The notes: generated by a model from the sequence alone, not told the origin. Positions 9,158-18,550 are shown, counted from the stretch's first letter. The stretch: 28,256 bases of DNA from Chara braunii (GCA_003427395.1 BFEA01000201.1:1981109-2009364); one strand, 5' to 3'. A program made the numbers and translations.

Positions 9158-9826
9158 TGTCGAGCGCATCGGCCCTCGCGTGAACGAGGGCCCTCCCGAC
9201 TATGTCACGCATGAGTTAGAACAAAACAAAATCAAGAGACAACTTAGGACGATGCATAAGTGATTCCGCGAGCCGCCGAGACGGACGCGGTTGCATCGTC
9301 CCTTCGCCGCTCTAGCCGGGTGCGTCAGCTATACATCCCTCGGTCCCCTACGACAGGATAGGTTTTCGTGGGGCACAACTTACTTTCCCTGAGGGGCTGT
9401 CACCACCCTCAGGGGCGTATCCCTACCGAGCTACTGACCCACGTGCGAAAGCTTTTACATGCAATTGCAGAGGTAGGTCAGCCGAGGGCGTTTGCTCGTT
9501 CGCTGACTTATCTCTGCAATTGCATGTAAAAGCTTTCGCACGTGGGTCAGTAGTTCGGTAGGGATACGCCCCTGAGGGTGGTGACAGCCCCTCAGGGAAA
9601 GTAAGTTGTGCCCCGCAAAAACCTATCTTGTCGTAGGGGACCGCGGGATGTATAGCTGGCGCACTCGGCTAGAGCGGCGAAGAGACGATGCAACCGCGTC
9701 CGTCTCGGCAGTTCGCGGAATCACTTATGCATCGTCCTAAGTTGTCTCTTGATTTTGTTTTGTTCTAACTCCTGCGTGACATAGTCGGGAGGGCCCTCGT
9801 TCATGCGAGGGCCGATGCGCTCGACA
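9158..9826. repeat. Giant inverted repeat, 324-bp arms, 21-base loop
   Basis: Left arm 9158-9481 (TGTCGAGCGCATCGG ... AGAGGTAGGTCAG) pairs with right arm 9503-9826 (CTGACTTATCTCTGC ... CCGATGCGCTCGACA), loop 9482-9502. Mismatches are few and scattered (for example GCCGCCGAGACGG against CCGTCTCGGCAGTTCG, GTCGTAGGGG against CCCCTACGAC). GC content is higher than in the surroundings. It contains no reading frame of note. One arm recurs at 24260-24606 and a diverged mini-version at 25260-25513. As RNA it would be one very long duplex; as DNA it would extrude a cruciform. Confidence 0.95.
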
Positions 9827-10055
9827 GGTGGCGTTGTTGCCGGGGATGACGGCAAACTATCATTGTCCCTGGTGGAACGACACTCGGGAAAAGGCTGGTT
9901 ATAGCGATTTTAAGTGTTGGATGTTGTTTGTTTGGATTGAAAATGGTCAGTGGTTATCAATGTTTGAAGAAAGAAAAGAGGGCAAGGTTTGGAGTGAATT
10001 GTTGCAATCTATTTGACACTTGGACGTGTGGGTTTGTCGTGTTGATTCTCTCAAG

Positions 10056-11972
10056 ATGACGGGAGGAAGTGCTGATCCCGCAAATAGTAATGCAGGGGAT
10101 CGTCGCAACGACAGCTTGGAACTCGCACGAGCCATTCGGGAAGTCGACAATCAGAAGGTGCAACTGCCGAAAGTTCAAGTTCCCCTCTTCGATGGCACCA
10201 ATGTCTCAGCATGGGCGGACAAGTTTGAGCAATTGGGCAGTTGTTGTGAATGGACGAATGAGAAGATGCTTCAAATGGTGAAGCGATATTGTATGGTCGA
10301 GTATAAAAAAGAGGTGTCGGAGTTGGTGCAAGCTTCGCGCGACTGGCCGGACTTCAAGGCCAAACTATTGGACGAGTACCAATTGGGGGATCAACTGCTC
10401 GACCTGGCGGGCTTACGAAAAGTTAGTCGTCGGAAGTTTGGTACGGCCAAGCAGTTTCTCACGGAGTTTGAACGGGTTGCGCGTTTAGTGCCTGACCTTC
10501 CAGATAAGGATCGGTGTCTTATCTTCCTCGATAACTTTTCGGAAGTTGAGCAGCGGGAATTGATGAAGGATATGACTGGTCGATACGACTGGCCAAAGAT
10601 CAAGGAGAATTTGTTGGCGGGAAGCTTCGACCAGATGCTTTACCATCTCCTGAAGCAGCAAAAAGAGGACCGCGAGAAAGAAGGGGTAAGCGCGGACAAG
10701 GACCAAGCCGTTTACAAGACCCTGACTAACATGCGGAACATGACGGCTGACATGAAGGAGGAAAGGTTAAAGCTACAAGTGATGATGGTCCAGACGAAAG
10801 GGGGAAAACGGAAGGGAAAAGCACCCGTTGTGGAGGATGTGAGTAGTAGTAGCAGTGAAGAGGAAGATGAGGAGGAAGTGGAGCCCCCTCGAAAATTGAC
10901 CAAGGCAGAACGGAAGGCCCTAAATCAGATACGAGGAGGGCAAGGCACTAGTAAAAAGCAGCGGAAGAACAATGGAGGAGGTGGACAAGGAAGCAATCAG
11001 GAACAGGCGACGCAGGCCCCTCCTCAGCAACCCCAACCTCGGGCAGGAGTTCGAGGCCGAGGTAGAGGTAGAGGACAAGGCACTGGGGGAGGCCAAGGAA
11101 ATGGTGGCGGCCAGGGCAATTGGCAGAATTGGTTTTGCAAGTATTGTGACCAAGATGGGCATGGGATACGGTTTTGTCAGACTGTTACCAAAGATGAAAA
11201 CGACAAGGTTATATATACGAATATCCGAGGCGAGGTCTACGACTTTGAAGGGAATCTCATCGATCCCAATGTGGAAGGGGGAATGAGAAAGGAAGCCTTC
11301 CGACCTATGGGGCGAGATCTTCCAGCAACTTTTCGACTGGCTTCCCAGGAAGAAGTCGAACAGATCGAGTTGGAAGCGGCGATGGAGTCGTTGGCGATTG
11401 AAGATGCCAAGGCCGGAGATGAAGGTTTGAGCAAAGAGCAGGAAGAGATACTGCAGCGAGCTCAGACGGTGGTCAGAAAAATGACTCGATGCAGGGAAAT
11501 TTTCGTTCAAATATGTGCCGACATGAACGAAGAGTGGTCCGGGTTTCCCCAAGTTTTTTTGTTTGGAGGATGGGACAGAGACGGCCAAGGAGGTATTAAT
11601 GATGTTACCACATCACAGCCTGGATCGCCGTCGGCAGGGCGTTTGATGGCCACCACGGTCTTGTCCCGTCCTGCTTTCAAGCGACCTGCCACCGCTGGTC
11701 TCCCACAAGCTCAGAGGGCTCGAAGGTCGCCGCGGCCAAGGGCAGCGCCAGAAGAATGGCCAAGTCAGCCTCGGGAAACCGAGACTATTCCGATTGAAGA
11801 AGATGATGGCGAGGAGGACGAGTTGTTGCGAGCCGAGGATGAGCGGCAGGCCAAACAACGGGCCATGGAGAGGGAGCCAGAAACGGGCAGGGCCGATGTT
11901 GGGGAAGGAGAGTTGAAAAAGGAAAAGCAAGTCTACACTATTCCAGTAGAGCAAGGGCTGGATATTGAGTAA
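10056..11972 (+). CDS. Gag polyprotein with zinc knuckle
   Basis: About 638 residues from the ATG at 10056 (MTGGSADPAN); an open frame extends upstream to a TTG at 10020, but the ATG is the natural start. The N-terminal half (KVQVPLFDGTNVSAWADKFE, then DWPDFKAKLLDEYQLGDQ, then TAKQFLTEFERVARLVPDLP) has the pattern of the retrotransposon Gag capsid domain. An acidic Ser/Glu block (SSSSSEEEDEEEVEPP) and a Gly/Arg-rich stretch (GRGRGRGQGTGGGQGNGGG) precede a C-x2-C-x4-H-x4-C knuckle, CKYCDQDGHGIRFC (11136-11177), which would bind RNA. The C-terminal third is charged and without a known domain. It should assemble particles around the element RNA. The frame is intact; it ends at TAA 11970-11972, in frame with protease. 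Confidence 0.88.
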   Translation: MTGGSADPANSNAGDRRNDSLELARAIREVDNQKVQLPKVQVPLFDGTNVSAWADKFEQLGSCCEWTNEKMLQMVKRYCMVEYKKEVSELVQASRDWPDFKAKLLDEYQLGDQLLDLAGLRKVSRRKFGTAKQFLTEFERVARLVPDLPDKDRCLIFLDNFSEVEQRELMKDMTGRYDWPKIKENLLAGSFDQMLYHLLKQQKEDREKEGVSADKDQAVYKTLTNMRNMTADMKEERLKLQVMMVQTKGGKRKGKAPVVEDVSSSSSEEEDEEEVEPPRKLTKAERKALNQIRGGQGTSKKQRKNNGGGGQGSNQEQATQAPPQQPQPRAGVRGRGRGRGQGTGGGQGNGGGQGNWQNWFCKYCDQDGHGIRFCQTVTKDENDKVIYTNIRGEVYDFEGNLIDPNVEGGMRKEAFRPMGRDLPATFRLASQEEVEQIELEAAMESLAIEDAKAGDEGLSKEQEEILQRAQTVVRKMTRCREIFVQICADMNEEWSGFPQVFLFGGWDRDGQGGINDVTTSQPGSPSAGRLMATTVLSRPAFKRPATAGLPQAQRARRSPRPRAAPEEWPSQPRETETIPIEEDDGEEDELLRAEDERQAKQRAMEREPETGRADVGEGELKKEKQVYTIPVEQGLDIE

Positions 11973-11975
11973 AAC

Positions 11976-12893
11976 ATGGATCGGATTTTGGAAAGCCAAC
12001 GCGATTTGTTCACGCTCAAGGAGTTCTTGGCCGCGTCACCCAAAATCCGAGAGGAGTTCAGACATCGACTGTCAAGGAAAAAGGTGATGACGGTTAAGAT
12101 GAGTGATATCTTTCCTCAAGAGATTAGTTGGGCTCCTCCTGGGAAAAAAATGGACTCGCACTGTGTGGCAACTGGGTTGTTGAAAGTGCAAGTTGGGTCG
12201 TGTGAATATTCGGCGCTCATCGATGATGGGACTGAAATGAACATTATACGGGAAAGAGAAGCCATGGGGGCAGGAGTGAACATCAATCGAGCGGATACTG
12301 GATTTCTGGTGGGTGCAAGTGGTACAACTCTCTTTTGCGTAACGGCGAGTGACGTGACGATACAAGTTGGTAAAGTCAAAGTCCGTTCGTACTTCTATGT
12401 GCTACCCAGGGTTGAGCATGCCGTGTTGTTGGGCAGAGCTTTCCTATGTCGATCAGAATCCATCATCTTTAACAAGCATGATGGTACTATGATTGTGGTT
12501 TTGTGTGACCCCGTATGTAGCTATTGCGAGGTGCTGAAGTGTGAGAACACATGACCAACCAACTCAAGGAACCGACTCAATCCGGGGTCCTACTCTTTCA
12601 CGGAATCCGAAAGACTCAGGAGGGAGAAGGAATCCCTCGGAGAAGAGAGCGATCCCCAGGAATTTTCTCTTGCTCTGCCCAACATCTCTCAAGCGATCGA
12701 GTTCGTTGCGACAGACTCGTCCGTGGACCCCAAGTTGGTCCAAACGCTGACAGAGATTGTGGTCGGAGAAGGCGGGACTGATAGGATGTATCTCACCTAT
12801 CGGTCCGACAGATCTTCTGAAGGTGATGTATTGGCAGAACCAGCAGCCAAGCAAGGGCCTTTTTTAGAGGTGGACGACTTGGAGTCGGAGTGA
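11976..12893 (+). pseudogene. Aspartic protease and linker, one in-frame TGA
   Basis: Same frame as gag, separated only by TAA (11970) and one codon. MDRILESQRDLFTLKEF may be a spacer. The retropepsin core has ALIDDGTEMNII (DDG at 12222-12230, where families usually have DSG or DTG), a flap-like VGASGTT, and HAVLLGRAFL, the h-h-G-R/S-x-FL motif of retropepsins. TGA at 12552-12554 interrupts; the same frame then stays open for 112 more codons (RNRLNPGSYSFTESERLRRE... to LEVDDLESE) to TGA 12891-12893. The residue pattern across 12552 suggests an original CGA. Protease would cut Gag-Pol. The DDG centre is odd: the second Asp replaces the Ser/Thr that normally supports the catalytic pair, so activity is doubtful even apart from the stop. 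Confidence 0.75.
12860..12866 (+). promoter_or_regulatory. Putative -1 ribosomal frameshift site T TTT TTA
   Basis: In the protease frame the codons read CCT TTT TTA, so the heptamer T-TTT-TTA is in exact X-XXY-YYZ register. Slipping one base back moves from the gag-protease frame to the RT frame, which is open from here to 14264. The zero frame ends 25 bases downstream (TGA 12891). Eight bases after the heptamer is a small hairpin CGACT-TGG-AGTCG (12875-12887). The same heptamer is a well known retroviral frameshift signal. Function is inferred from register only. Confidence 0.6.
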
Positions 12894-14266
12894 AACGTAA
12901 GTACAAGAGAGTAGGTGAGAAAGCCCGGCCAGTGCCCGTCTTGATCACGCAAAAAAAAGAAGTGTATTATAAAGAGGAGAGAGAATGGATCAGGACAAGG
13001 AAAGAAGAGAGTGCGAAGGCGCCGTGTCGATTGACGGAGGAGAGGAGTAAGAATATGATCATTGGAGAGGAAGGGTCGCTTACTGAAAAGGAGGTGGACT
13101 TCCTTGTCAGTGTCATGAAGAAAACTCATCTGGCTTATGCCTTTGATGATGATGAGCGAGGGAGGCTTGACGTTGACATGATTCCGATGATCAGGATTCA
13201 TACGGTACCTCACGAGCCATGGAACATACGGGGTCCGCGTTATCCGAATCCGGATGATCATCGCAGAGTTGTTGAATATTTGGACGGCAAAATTCGGACA
13301 AAAGTCGCGGATTACTCATATGGACCATATGCGTCCCCTTGGTTTTGTTTCATCAAGCCAAGTGGCATATTGCGTTGGGTGCAGAACTTGCAGAGGCTGA
13401 ACTCAGTGACGGTTCGTGATGCAAGAGGACTTCCGCATGCCGATCAGTTGTCGGAATCATGCGCAGGCAGGCCTATCATCACTCTCATTGACTTGTACTC
13501 AGGATATGATCAATTCCCTCTCTACACGGCAGACAGGCCGATGACGGCCATGCATACGCCGAGGGGATTAATTCATATGTGTGCGGCGCCTCAAGGCTGG
13601 ACGAACGCCGTAGCGATTGTTCAGAGATATATGATGAGAGTCATGCAGCCGTTTTGTCCGGACGTGACCTCACCTTATATCGATGATCTGGCCATACCTG
13701 GGCCACGTGTCAAGGACGAGACGGAGATGCTGCCAGGCGTTCAAAAGGTTGTTTGGGAGCACGTTCGCAACGTGGAGAAGGTCATGTCCAAGTTAAAGGA
13801 GTACAACCTCACCGCCAGCGATGTCAAATCTCGGCATTGTATGTGCGAGGCGACTATCTTGGGCTTCTTGTGCGATGAGAAGGGTTGTCGGCCAGATTCC
13901 AAGAAGACAAACAAGATTCTGGAATGGCCGACTTCGCTTAAGTCCATCACTGATGTGCGCAATTTCTTGGGGACTTGCGGATTCTGGCGTATCTTCATTC
14001 GCAAGTTCGCAGCAAGGGTGGAGCACCTACGAAAGTTGGTGCGTAAAAATCAGGAATGGGAATGGGGTCCAAAGCAACAGGCGGCTGTCGACGACATCAA
14101 GGCACAATTCCGAGAAGGAGGATTGATCCTGGGGGTTCCGTGCTTTGACAATGACTCGAATTGGCCCTTTGTGGTTGAAACGGATGCAGGCCCCACAGCA
14201 TTGGGTGGTGTCCTCATCCAAAAGGATGGAGAAGGGCGAGAAAGGTCATTGAGATTTGAGATTTGA
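12867..14266 (+). pseudogene. Pol: reverse transcriptase and start of RNase H
   Basis: Read in the -1 frame from the slippery site (also open from GTG 12890). Ty3/Gypsy RT: the YGPYASPWFCFIKPSGILRW block, LIDLYSGYDQF with catalytic Asp at 13490-13492, FxTPRGLxHxxxAPQGWTNA-type palm, and YIDDLAIPG (YIDD at 13676-13687). Then LGFLCDEKGCRPDSKK and the connection LKSITDVRNFLGTCGFWRIFI. RNase H begins VVETDAGPTALGGVLIQ (first catalytic Asp at 14183). The frame is closed by TGA 14264-14266 after RSLRFEI, exactly where relatives have the SRTL motif, so R (CGA) to TGA is the likely change. The active-site residues are all present. Confidence 0.88.
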
Positions 14267-15199
14267 ACGCTGAATGAGGCGGAAAGGAAATATTCCCAAT
14301 TTAAGAAGGAAAACCTTGCAGTGCTTCATTGTTTCAGGATCTTCCGAAACTACGTATTTGGGAGACGGTTCGTCCTGCGGGTTGATCCGACTGCCGTGGC
14401 GCAGTTACTGAAGAATTATTCTCCCCCGGATCCAACTATTACTCGATGGTTGATCTATATCTGGATGTTCGATTTCGAGATCGAGCGTATTGCGGGGACG
14501 CAAAATCGAGCCGATGGATTGAGTCGGATCGAGTGGGACTCCTCGAAAGATCGGGCAGAAGACTCTGTTCCTGTGGATGGATTTCTGGAAGCAGACGAGC
14601 AGCAGTTGAGTATCAATGTTTGGGAATATATTAACAATGCTTTGTCCCAACCTGGGAAGTCTATCTGGAGTTCTCCGAGTTGTTATCAGAAGCGTTCAGA
14701 ACTTGTGATGAGAGAGCCCTTTACTGAGGAGAATCCCTGGGGCGAATGGTCCGCGAAACAAATGATGAGGTTGGCATTGTCTGACCCAGTACAACTTTCG
14801 GAAGTACCCCTTACGATTGAAGGGGGACATGAGCAAGGCGACGAAGTCCTCAGGATCTCCGAGGGGATGGTATTCCTGGTTAATTCGTTGATACAGAAAG
14901 ATCACGATAAGCTAATGTTGGAAGAAGGGGAAGGCAGTGAGATCAAAAAAGCCTTTCGTGAGGAGGAATATGATGGGATCTATAAGAAGATTGGGCTTTG
15001 GCTAAATGGTGATTTGAACGAGGCAGAGATAGAGCCAGAAATAAGAGGAAAGGCAAAGGACTTTGTCATTCGACAGGGGCATCTCTTCAAAAAGTCTGAC
15101 GATGGAACACCTAAGAGAGTGGTGTGTGGGGTTCCCAGACAGTTAGATGTGATTGCGGCTCTGCATGATGGAGTGGCAAGTGGACATCGATCTGCATGA
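14267..15199 (+). pseudogene. Pol: rest of RNase H, linker, integrase zinc-finger start
   Basis: Same frame as RT, directly after TGA 14264. TLNEAERKYSQFKKENLAVL holds the RNase H Glu, and the VLRVDPTAVAQLL and FEIERIAGTQNRADGLSRI segments finish the domain in the usual Ty3/Gypsy manner (relatives have a TD where VD stands). A linker of about 200 residues (14530-15050, Glu/Asp-rich) follows. VIRQGHLFKK, VVCGVPRQLDVIAALHDG and ASGHRSA are the start of the integrase H-H-C-C finger, its two His being in LHDG and SGHR. TGA at 15197-15199 cuts the finger between the His and Cys pairs; CGA to TGA again fits. Confidence 0.82.
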
Positions 15200-16216
15200 G
15201 TGACATTGAGAAAGATCCAACATCTCTATTTTTTGGATGGTATGGGTAAGATGGTGGCAGAGTTCTGCAGCTCATGCGTTCCTTGTCAGAAACATTCGAG
15301 CCTCCGTTATGTTGAACCACTTAATCCACGATATGTGGTTGAGCCAGGTGCGGTTGTGCACCTCGACATGATCGTTATGCCATCCGGGCTTAATGGGTAT
15401 AGATACATTTTTTATGCGAGAGATGATCTTACCGGGTTTGTTGATGGGCGTGCAATCCGTGAGCGAATCGGGAAGATTCTGACAGAATGTATTGAAGAAT
15501 TTTACCTTCGGTATCTATTTGTTCGAGAATTTGTGATGGATCGAGGTGGCGAATTTCGGGCAGAAGAGGTTCAAGCTCTTCTGAAGAGACAGGGAGTGAA
15601 CTATAGTTACACCATTAGAGCACATCCCCAGGTTAATGCTCCCGTCGAACGTGGACATGCCACCCTGACTAACTTGTTAGCTAAATGGTGTGATGGCAAG
15701 TCGTCAACATGGCCCGTCTTTCTCAGAGCTGCCATATTTGTTGAAAATATAATCGTAAAACGGATTACTTGGTATGCTCCTATTACGTTATGGTTTGGAC
15801 GACATGCTACATTTCCGATCGAGAGTTTCCTGACCACATGGCAAAAACAGGATATAAAAGTCAGGCTTTCTACAGAAGAATTGTTGGACTAGAGGGTCAG
15901 ACAAATAAAAGCTACTGAGGAAAGAGTTGTAGAGGCCGTTGCGTCAACTGCGGATAGTAGACGGGCGAACAAAATTAGATGGGATAAGCAACCCCGGGTT
16001 AGGAAGGAACCGTTGGAAGTTGGGGATATTGTCCTCCTCTACGACTCTTCTCTTGAAAAGCAGTGGTCGATGAAATTAGATAATCGCTGGATGGGTTCAT
16101 ATCGTATTATTAAGAAAACGGAACGTGTGGCATACGAGATTGAGGAGATGGATGAAGCACGTGGGCGAGATTGGGTTTGAGGCTCACGCTTGAAGAAGTT
16201 TGTTCATAGGGACTAA
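15200..16216 (+). pseudogene. Pol: integrase core and C-terminal domain
   Basis: Same frame as RT. CSSCVPCQKH completes the zinc finger. The catalytic core has Asp at 15365-15367 (HLDMIVMP), Asp at 15539-15541 (MDRGGEFRAEEV) and Glu at 15647-15649 (NAPVERGH), with exactly 35 residues between the last two, the canonical D,D-35-E triad of retroviral-type integrases. TAG 15890-15892 interrupts after EELLD, but the frame continues (RVRQIKATEERVVEAV, then VGDIVLLYDSS, then NRWMGSYRIIKK, a GPY/F-like C-terminal module) to TGA 16178 and then GSRLKKFVHRD to TAA 16214-16216. Integrase inserts element cDNA. All catalytic residues survive; only stops disable it. Confidence 0.85.
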
Positions 16217-18027
16217 GATAATGCCTTAATTTTCTTAACAGACATTGATACCACAGGCTAACTTGATTTTATGATTAAGTATTTGTAAGATATATTTTCC
16301 ATGTAATGGGCAGACACATATGGACTTGTAATGAATTACTTGGTGACGTCATTTTTGACATTATTCTTCTTTATCGAGCAAGATAATTGATGTGCATAAT
16401 GATTTTTCAAACCCTGTAAAAATGATTCTCTGAGTATGCATTTCTTTTATTTCTTATGTTGAATGTGTTTTGTTTGTGAAGAATAGGTGTGAATCATTTG
16501 TGCAAAGTTATGACTTAGTGTGTAACATGTGGCTTCCTGAACGATAAGTATTCGTTCTGTAGGCACATGGTTTAATAAATATAATAAGTTTATATGTAAT
16601 ACCTAGTCTTTATTGTGTCTTGATATTCCTGAAAGATGTGAGCCTTGTACGTGGTAGTGAGGCTCGTGCCGGAACTTGGTTCCTGGTCCACAACGAGATG
16701 ATGTCATTTTCCTTGAAAAGGGTGATGGCTACACTATCTCCGAAAAGGAGGATGGTGTCGTAATCCTGTTGAGACCTCGCCTATGGTGGGGAGCGATCGT
16801 TGCTTATCACAGGGGTGGGGTTGGTCGTCTATCATTGTGATATGCAGGGTCGCCGCGTCCTTATGATCCTCGTCTGACCAACTTGGACTATATGGATGGG
16901 GCTGTCTCACCCTGTAGACGTGGCATTAACAGGGTTGCGATACTGGAATCGGAGGGAATGTGGTGAGGCTCGAATCTAAAGCGGGGCTTGATGTCGAGAT
17001 GTTATCCTTTGTGGAGGATTACACCACTCCTCGACGCAGTCACGTAGAATTCGGGGATACTAAGACATAATAATCCTAGGTATTTGTAAAATTGCACAAT
17101 CGGATGGGTTATGAAACTCGGTTAAAGGACTTAAATAATGGGTTATTGTATTGGATGGCTAGTTCAGATTATGTATGAACGATTATCATAGGTTGGGTTA
17201 TGGAGACCTGTCAGAGGTTATTCCTGACTCATTCTGGGAATTAGCGGAAGGTTAATACGGGTCTTCCAGAAGGGATGGTGGAACACCGGAGCTTTACTAT
17301 TATTATCCCCGACAACCGTGACGGTAGTATAGTACGAGTATCATTGTGTTACGTGGGAGGTCCAGGTTAAACTCCTCGCAACATGTGAGTGTGTTGAAGT
17401 ATTGTGGAGGCATCCCCATGGACATTAGAGACCCGGGTTAAATCCCCGACAGTGATGGTTGCTTGCCCAGATGATTGAAATAATGATTTCCAACCGAATG
17501 AATTGTTAGCCAAAACCATTAAAACTAAATCCTTTGAATTTTGGGATTCCAGGGGCTGAATCTGGGCCTGAGTTTCGAATTTTGGGCTTCCAGGGGCTGA
17601 ATCTGGTACCAATCTGATGAGTGCGGGATGATTGTAAATTTTGGCTTCGAGGGCATAACTCGTTTAATAGTAGGGAGTCCGTTCTTTTGGATATCCGCTT
17701 GTTAAAGTATCTGTGATTTTATTAAGATTGAAAGATACTGAGAGAGGTATCTGTAAAATTTAATATTGAGGGCACCGACCACGTGAACGACGTGGAAGTC
17801 GTTCAATGGGGCCCGGGAATGCTGTCGGGGCAGAAACCCTGACAAGGGTATCTGCCCGTGTTTTTCAACGCCGGACGCTGTCTGACCTTTTTACTTAATT
17901 GGAAAACTTGATGAGATTGACGTTGCCAAGGTTTATTCAAACCAGCGCTATGACTGAGAGACTTAAACTTTCTTGAACCTGTCATCGTCGACGTAGGACG
18001 GCATCGACGTCCGTACGGGATAACGGG
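16217..18027. other. Gene-free stretch downstream of pol, possible 3' UTR/LTR
   Basis: 1.8 kb with no credible frame. 16217-16640 is AT-rich. 16640-17060 has GC-richer, clause-like blocks (GAGCCTTG ... GAGGCTCG, GGAACTTGGTTCC). By position it should contain the 3' untranslated region and right LTR of the Gypsy element, but without a left LTR to compare, no boundary can be set. Confidence 0.4.
17535..17607. repeat. 30-bp direct repeat
   Basis: GAATTTTGGGATTCCAGGGG plus CTGAATCTGG at about 17536-17565 recurs as GAATTTTGGGCTTCCAGGGG plus CTGAATCTGG at about 17577-17606, one base different, 11 bases apart. Confidence 0.85.
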
Positions 18028-18550
18028 CAACAGAAAAATTTCTGAGAATTAAATAATCATTCTAGAGTAAAATTACATTCTAAATTCCAAATTTTCATTC
18101 CATCTTAAAAAATGTCATTCCAATTTTAAAATTTTTCGTCTTACTTGGAAACTTTTCTTCCAAGAATGGGGTATCCCTTCTTATTTGAACTGCATGCTAG
18201 AGATGGAATGAAAGTCTGGATGAGTTCATGAAATATTTTAATTGGACTGTCATTCTTAGTAAGAATTTCTTGTCATAAATAGGTTAATCCAATCTAAATA
18301 AGACGATATTTGTTGTAGTAGAATGAAAGTCTAATTAAAACATTTCATAAACTCGTCCAGAATTTCATTCCATCTTGAACAAATAAATGTAGTTGGACTG
18401 GAAAAATCATATTTAGACGGGAACTTATCAAATTAAATTGGAAATTTTAGAATTGGACAAACATTGGAATGATAATTAATAAATATGAAGGATTTTTTTT
18501 TTATGGAATGTTTTTTTAACTTTCATTTCTCATGGGAATTTTTCTGTTGG
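18028..18550. mobile_element. Foldback MITE, AT-rich, about 520 bp
   Basis: The ends are inverted copies: CAACAGAAAAATTTCTGAGAA at 18028-18048 against TTCTCATGGGAATTTTTCTG plus TTGG at about 18527-18550. Inside, TGGAATGAAAGTCTGGATGA at about 18205 through a TTTTAATTGGACTGTCATTC block is mirrored by the reverse at about 18322-18378 (57-bp arms, roughly 85% paired). Outer blocks such as CATTCCAATTTTAAAATTTT pair with AAATTTTAGAATTGG on the other side. It has no coding capacity. A half-copy of the inner arm is at 27459-27525. The flanks (ACGGG / GGGGTC) give no clean target duplication. Confidence 0.7.

Larger units (their letters stand above)
6122..9826 (+). mobile_element. Penelope-like retroelement with 3' giant hairpin
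   Basis: A 3.7-kb element. Order: an 85-bp repeat (about 6130-6212), a leader (6213-6657), a degraded reading frame with zinc knuckle and RT (6658-9025), the 85-bp repeat again (about 9070-9154), then a 324-bp-arm hairpin (9158-9826). RT motifs (PKHKD..FRLI, GIKDMFNKLPHETI, GTPMGKSSSP, FVDD) fit Penelope-like RTs better than LTR or LINE enzymes. Penelope elements are known for terminal repeats in mixed direct and inverted arrangements, which agrees with the layout. No GIY-YIG endonuclease is visible in any frame, and I found no hammerhead ribozyme core by eye. A second partial copy lies at 24260-25006 and shares leader and hairpin-arm sequence, which supports one mobile family. The left edge abuts (AAT)n; no target duplication was found. 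Confidence 0.7.
10056..16216 (+). mobile_element. Ty3/Gypsy-type LTR retrotransposon internal region
   Basis: Order gag, protease, RT, RNase H, integrase on one strand, with integrase after RNase H as in Ty3/Gypsy (Metaviridae) and unlike Copia. Gag and protease share one frame; everything from RT onward is in the -1 frame. In-frame stops are TAA 11970, TGA 12552, TGA 14264, TGA 15197, TAG 15890 and TGA 16178; apart from these the frames are open for over 6 kb, so this is a young relic. The LTRs, primer binding site and polypurine tract are not recognisable: upstream there are only 229 bases before the Penelope-like hairpin, and nothing upstream matches 16217-18027. Confidence 0.9.

Noticed and set aside
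6400-9600. DIRS-type element (inverted repeats plus RT)
   Set aside because: No RNase H or tyrosine recombinase frame, and RT motifs differ from DIRS.
9158-9826. Hammerhead ribozyme expected in Penelope-like termini
   Set aside because: I could not find the CTGATGA and GAAA core pair in proper arrangement in either arm or in 6122-6215. CTGATGAG at 17614 has no accompanying stems.
10920-11588. 222-codon frame on the - strand opposite gag
   Set aside because: Antisense shadow of the gag frame, Ser/Leu-rich because gag is Glu/Gln/Gly-rich here.
11970-16216. Reassigned TGA codon
   Set aside because: Gag has no in-frame TGA in 638 codons and each TGA sits where Arg CGA is plausible, so point mutation is simpler.
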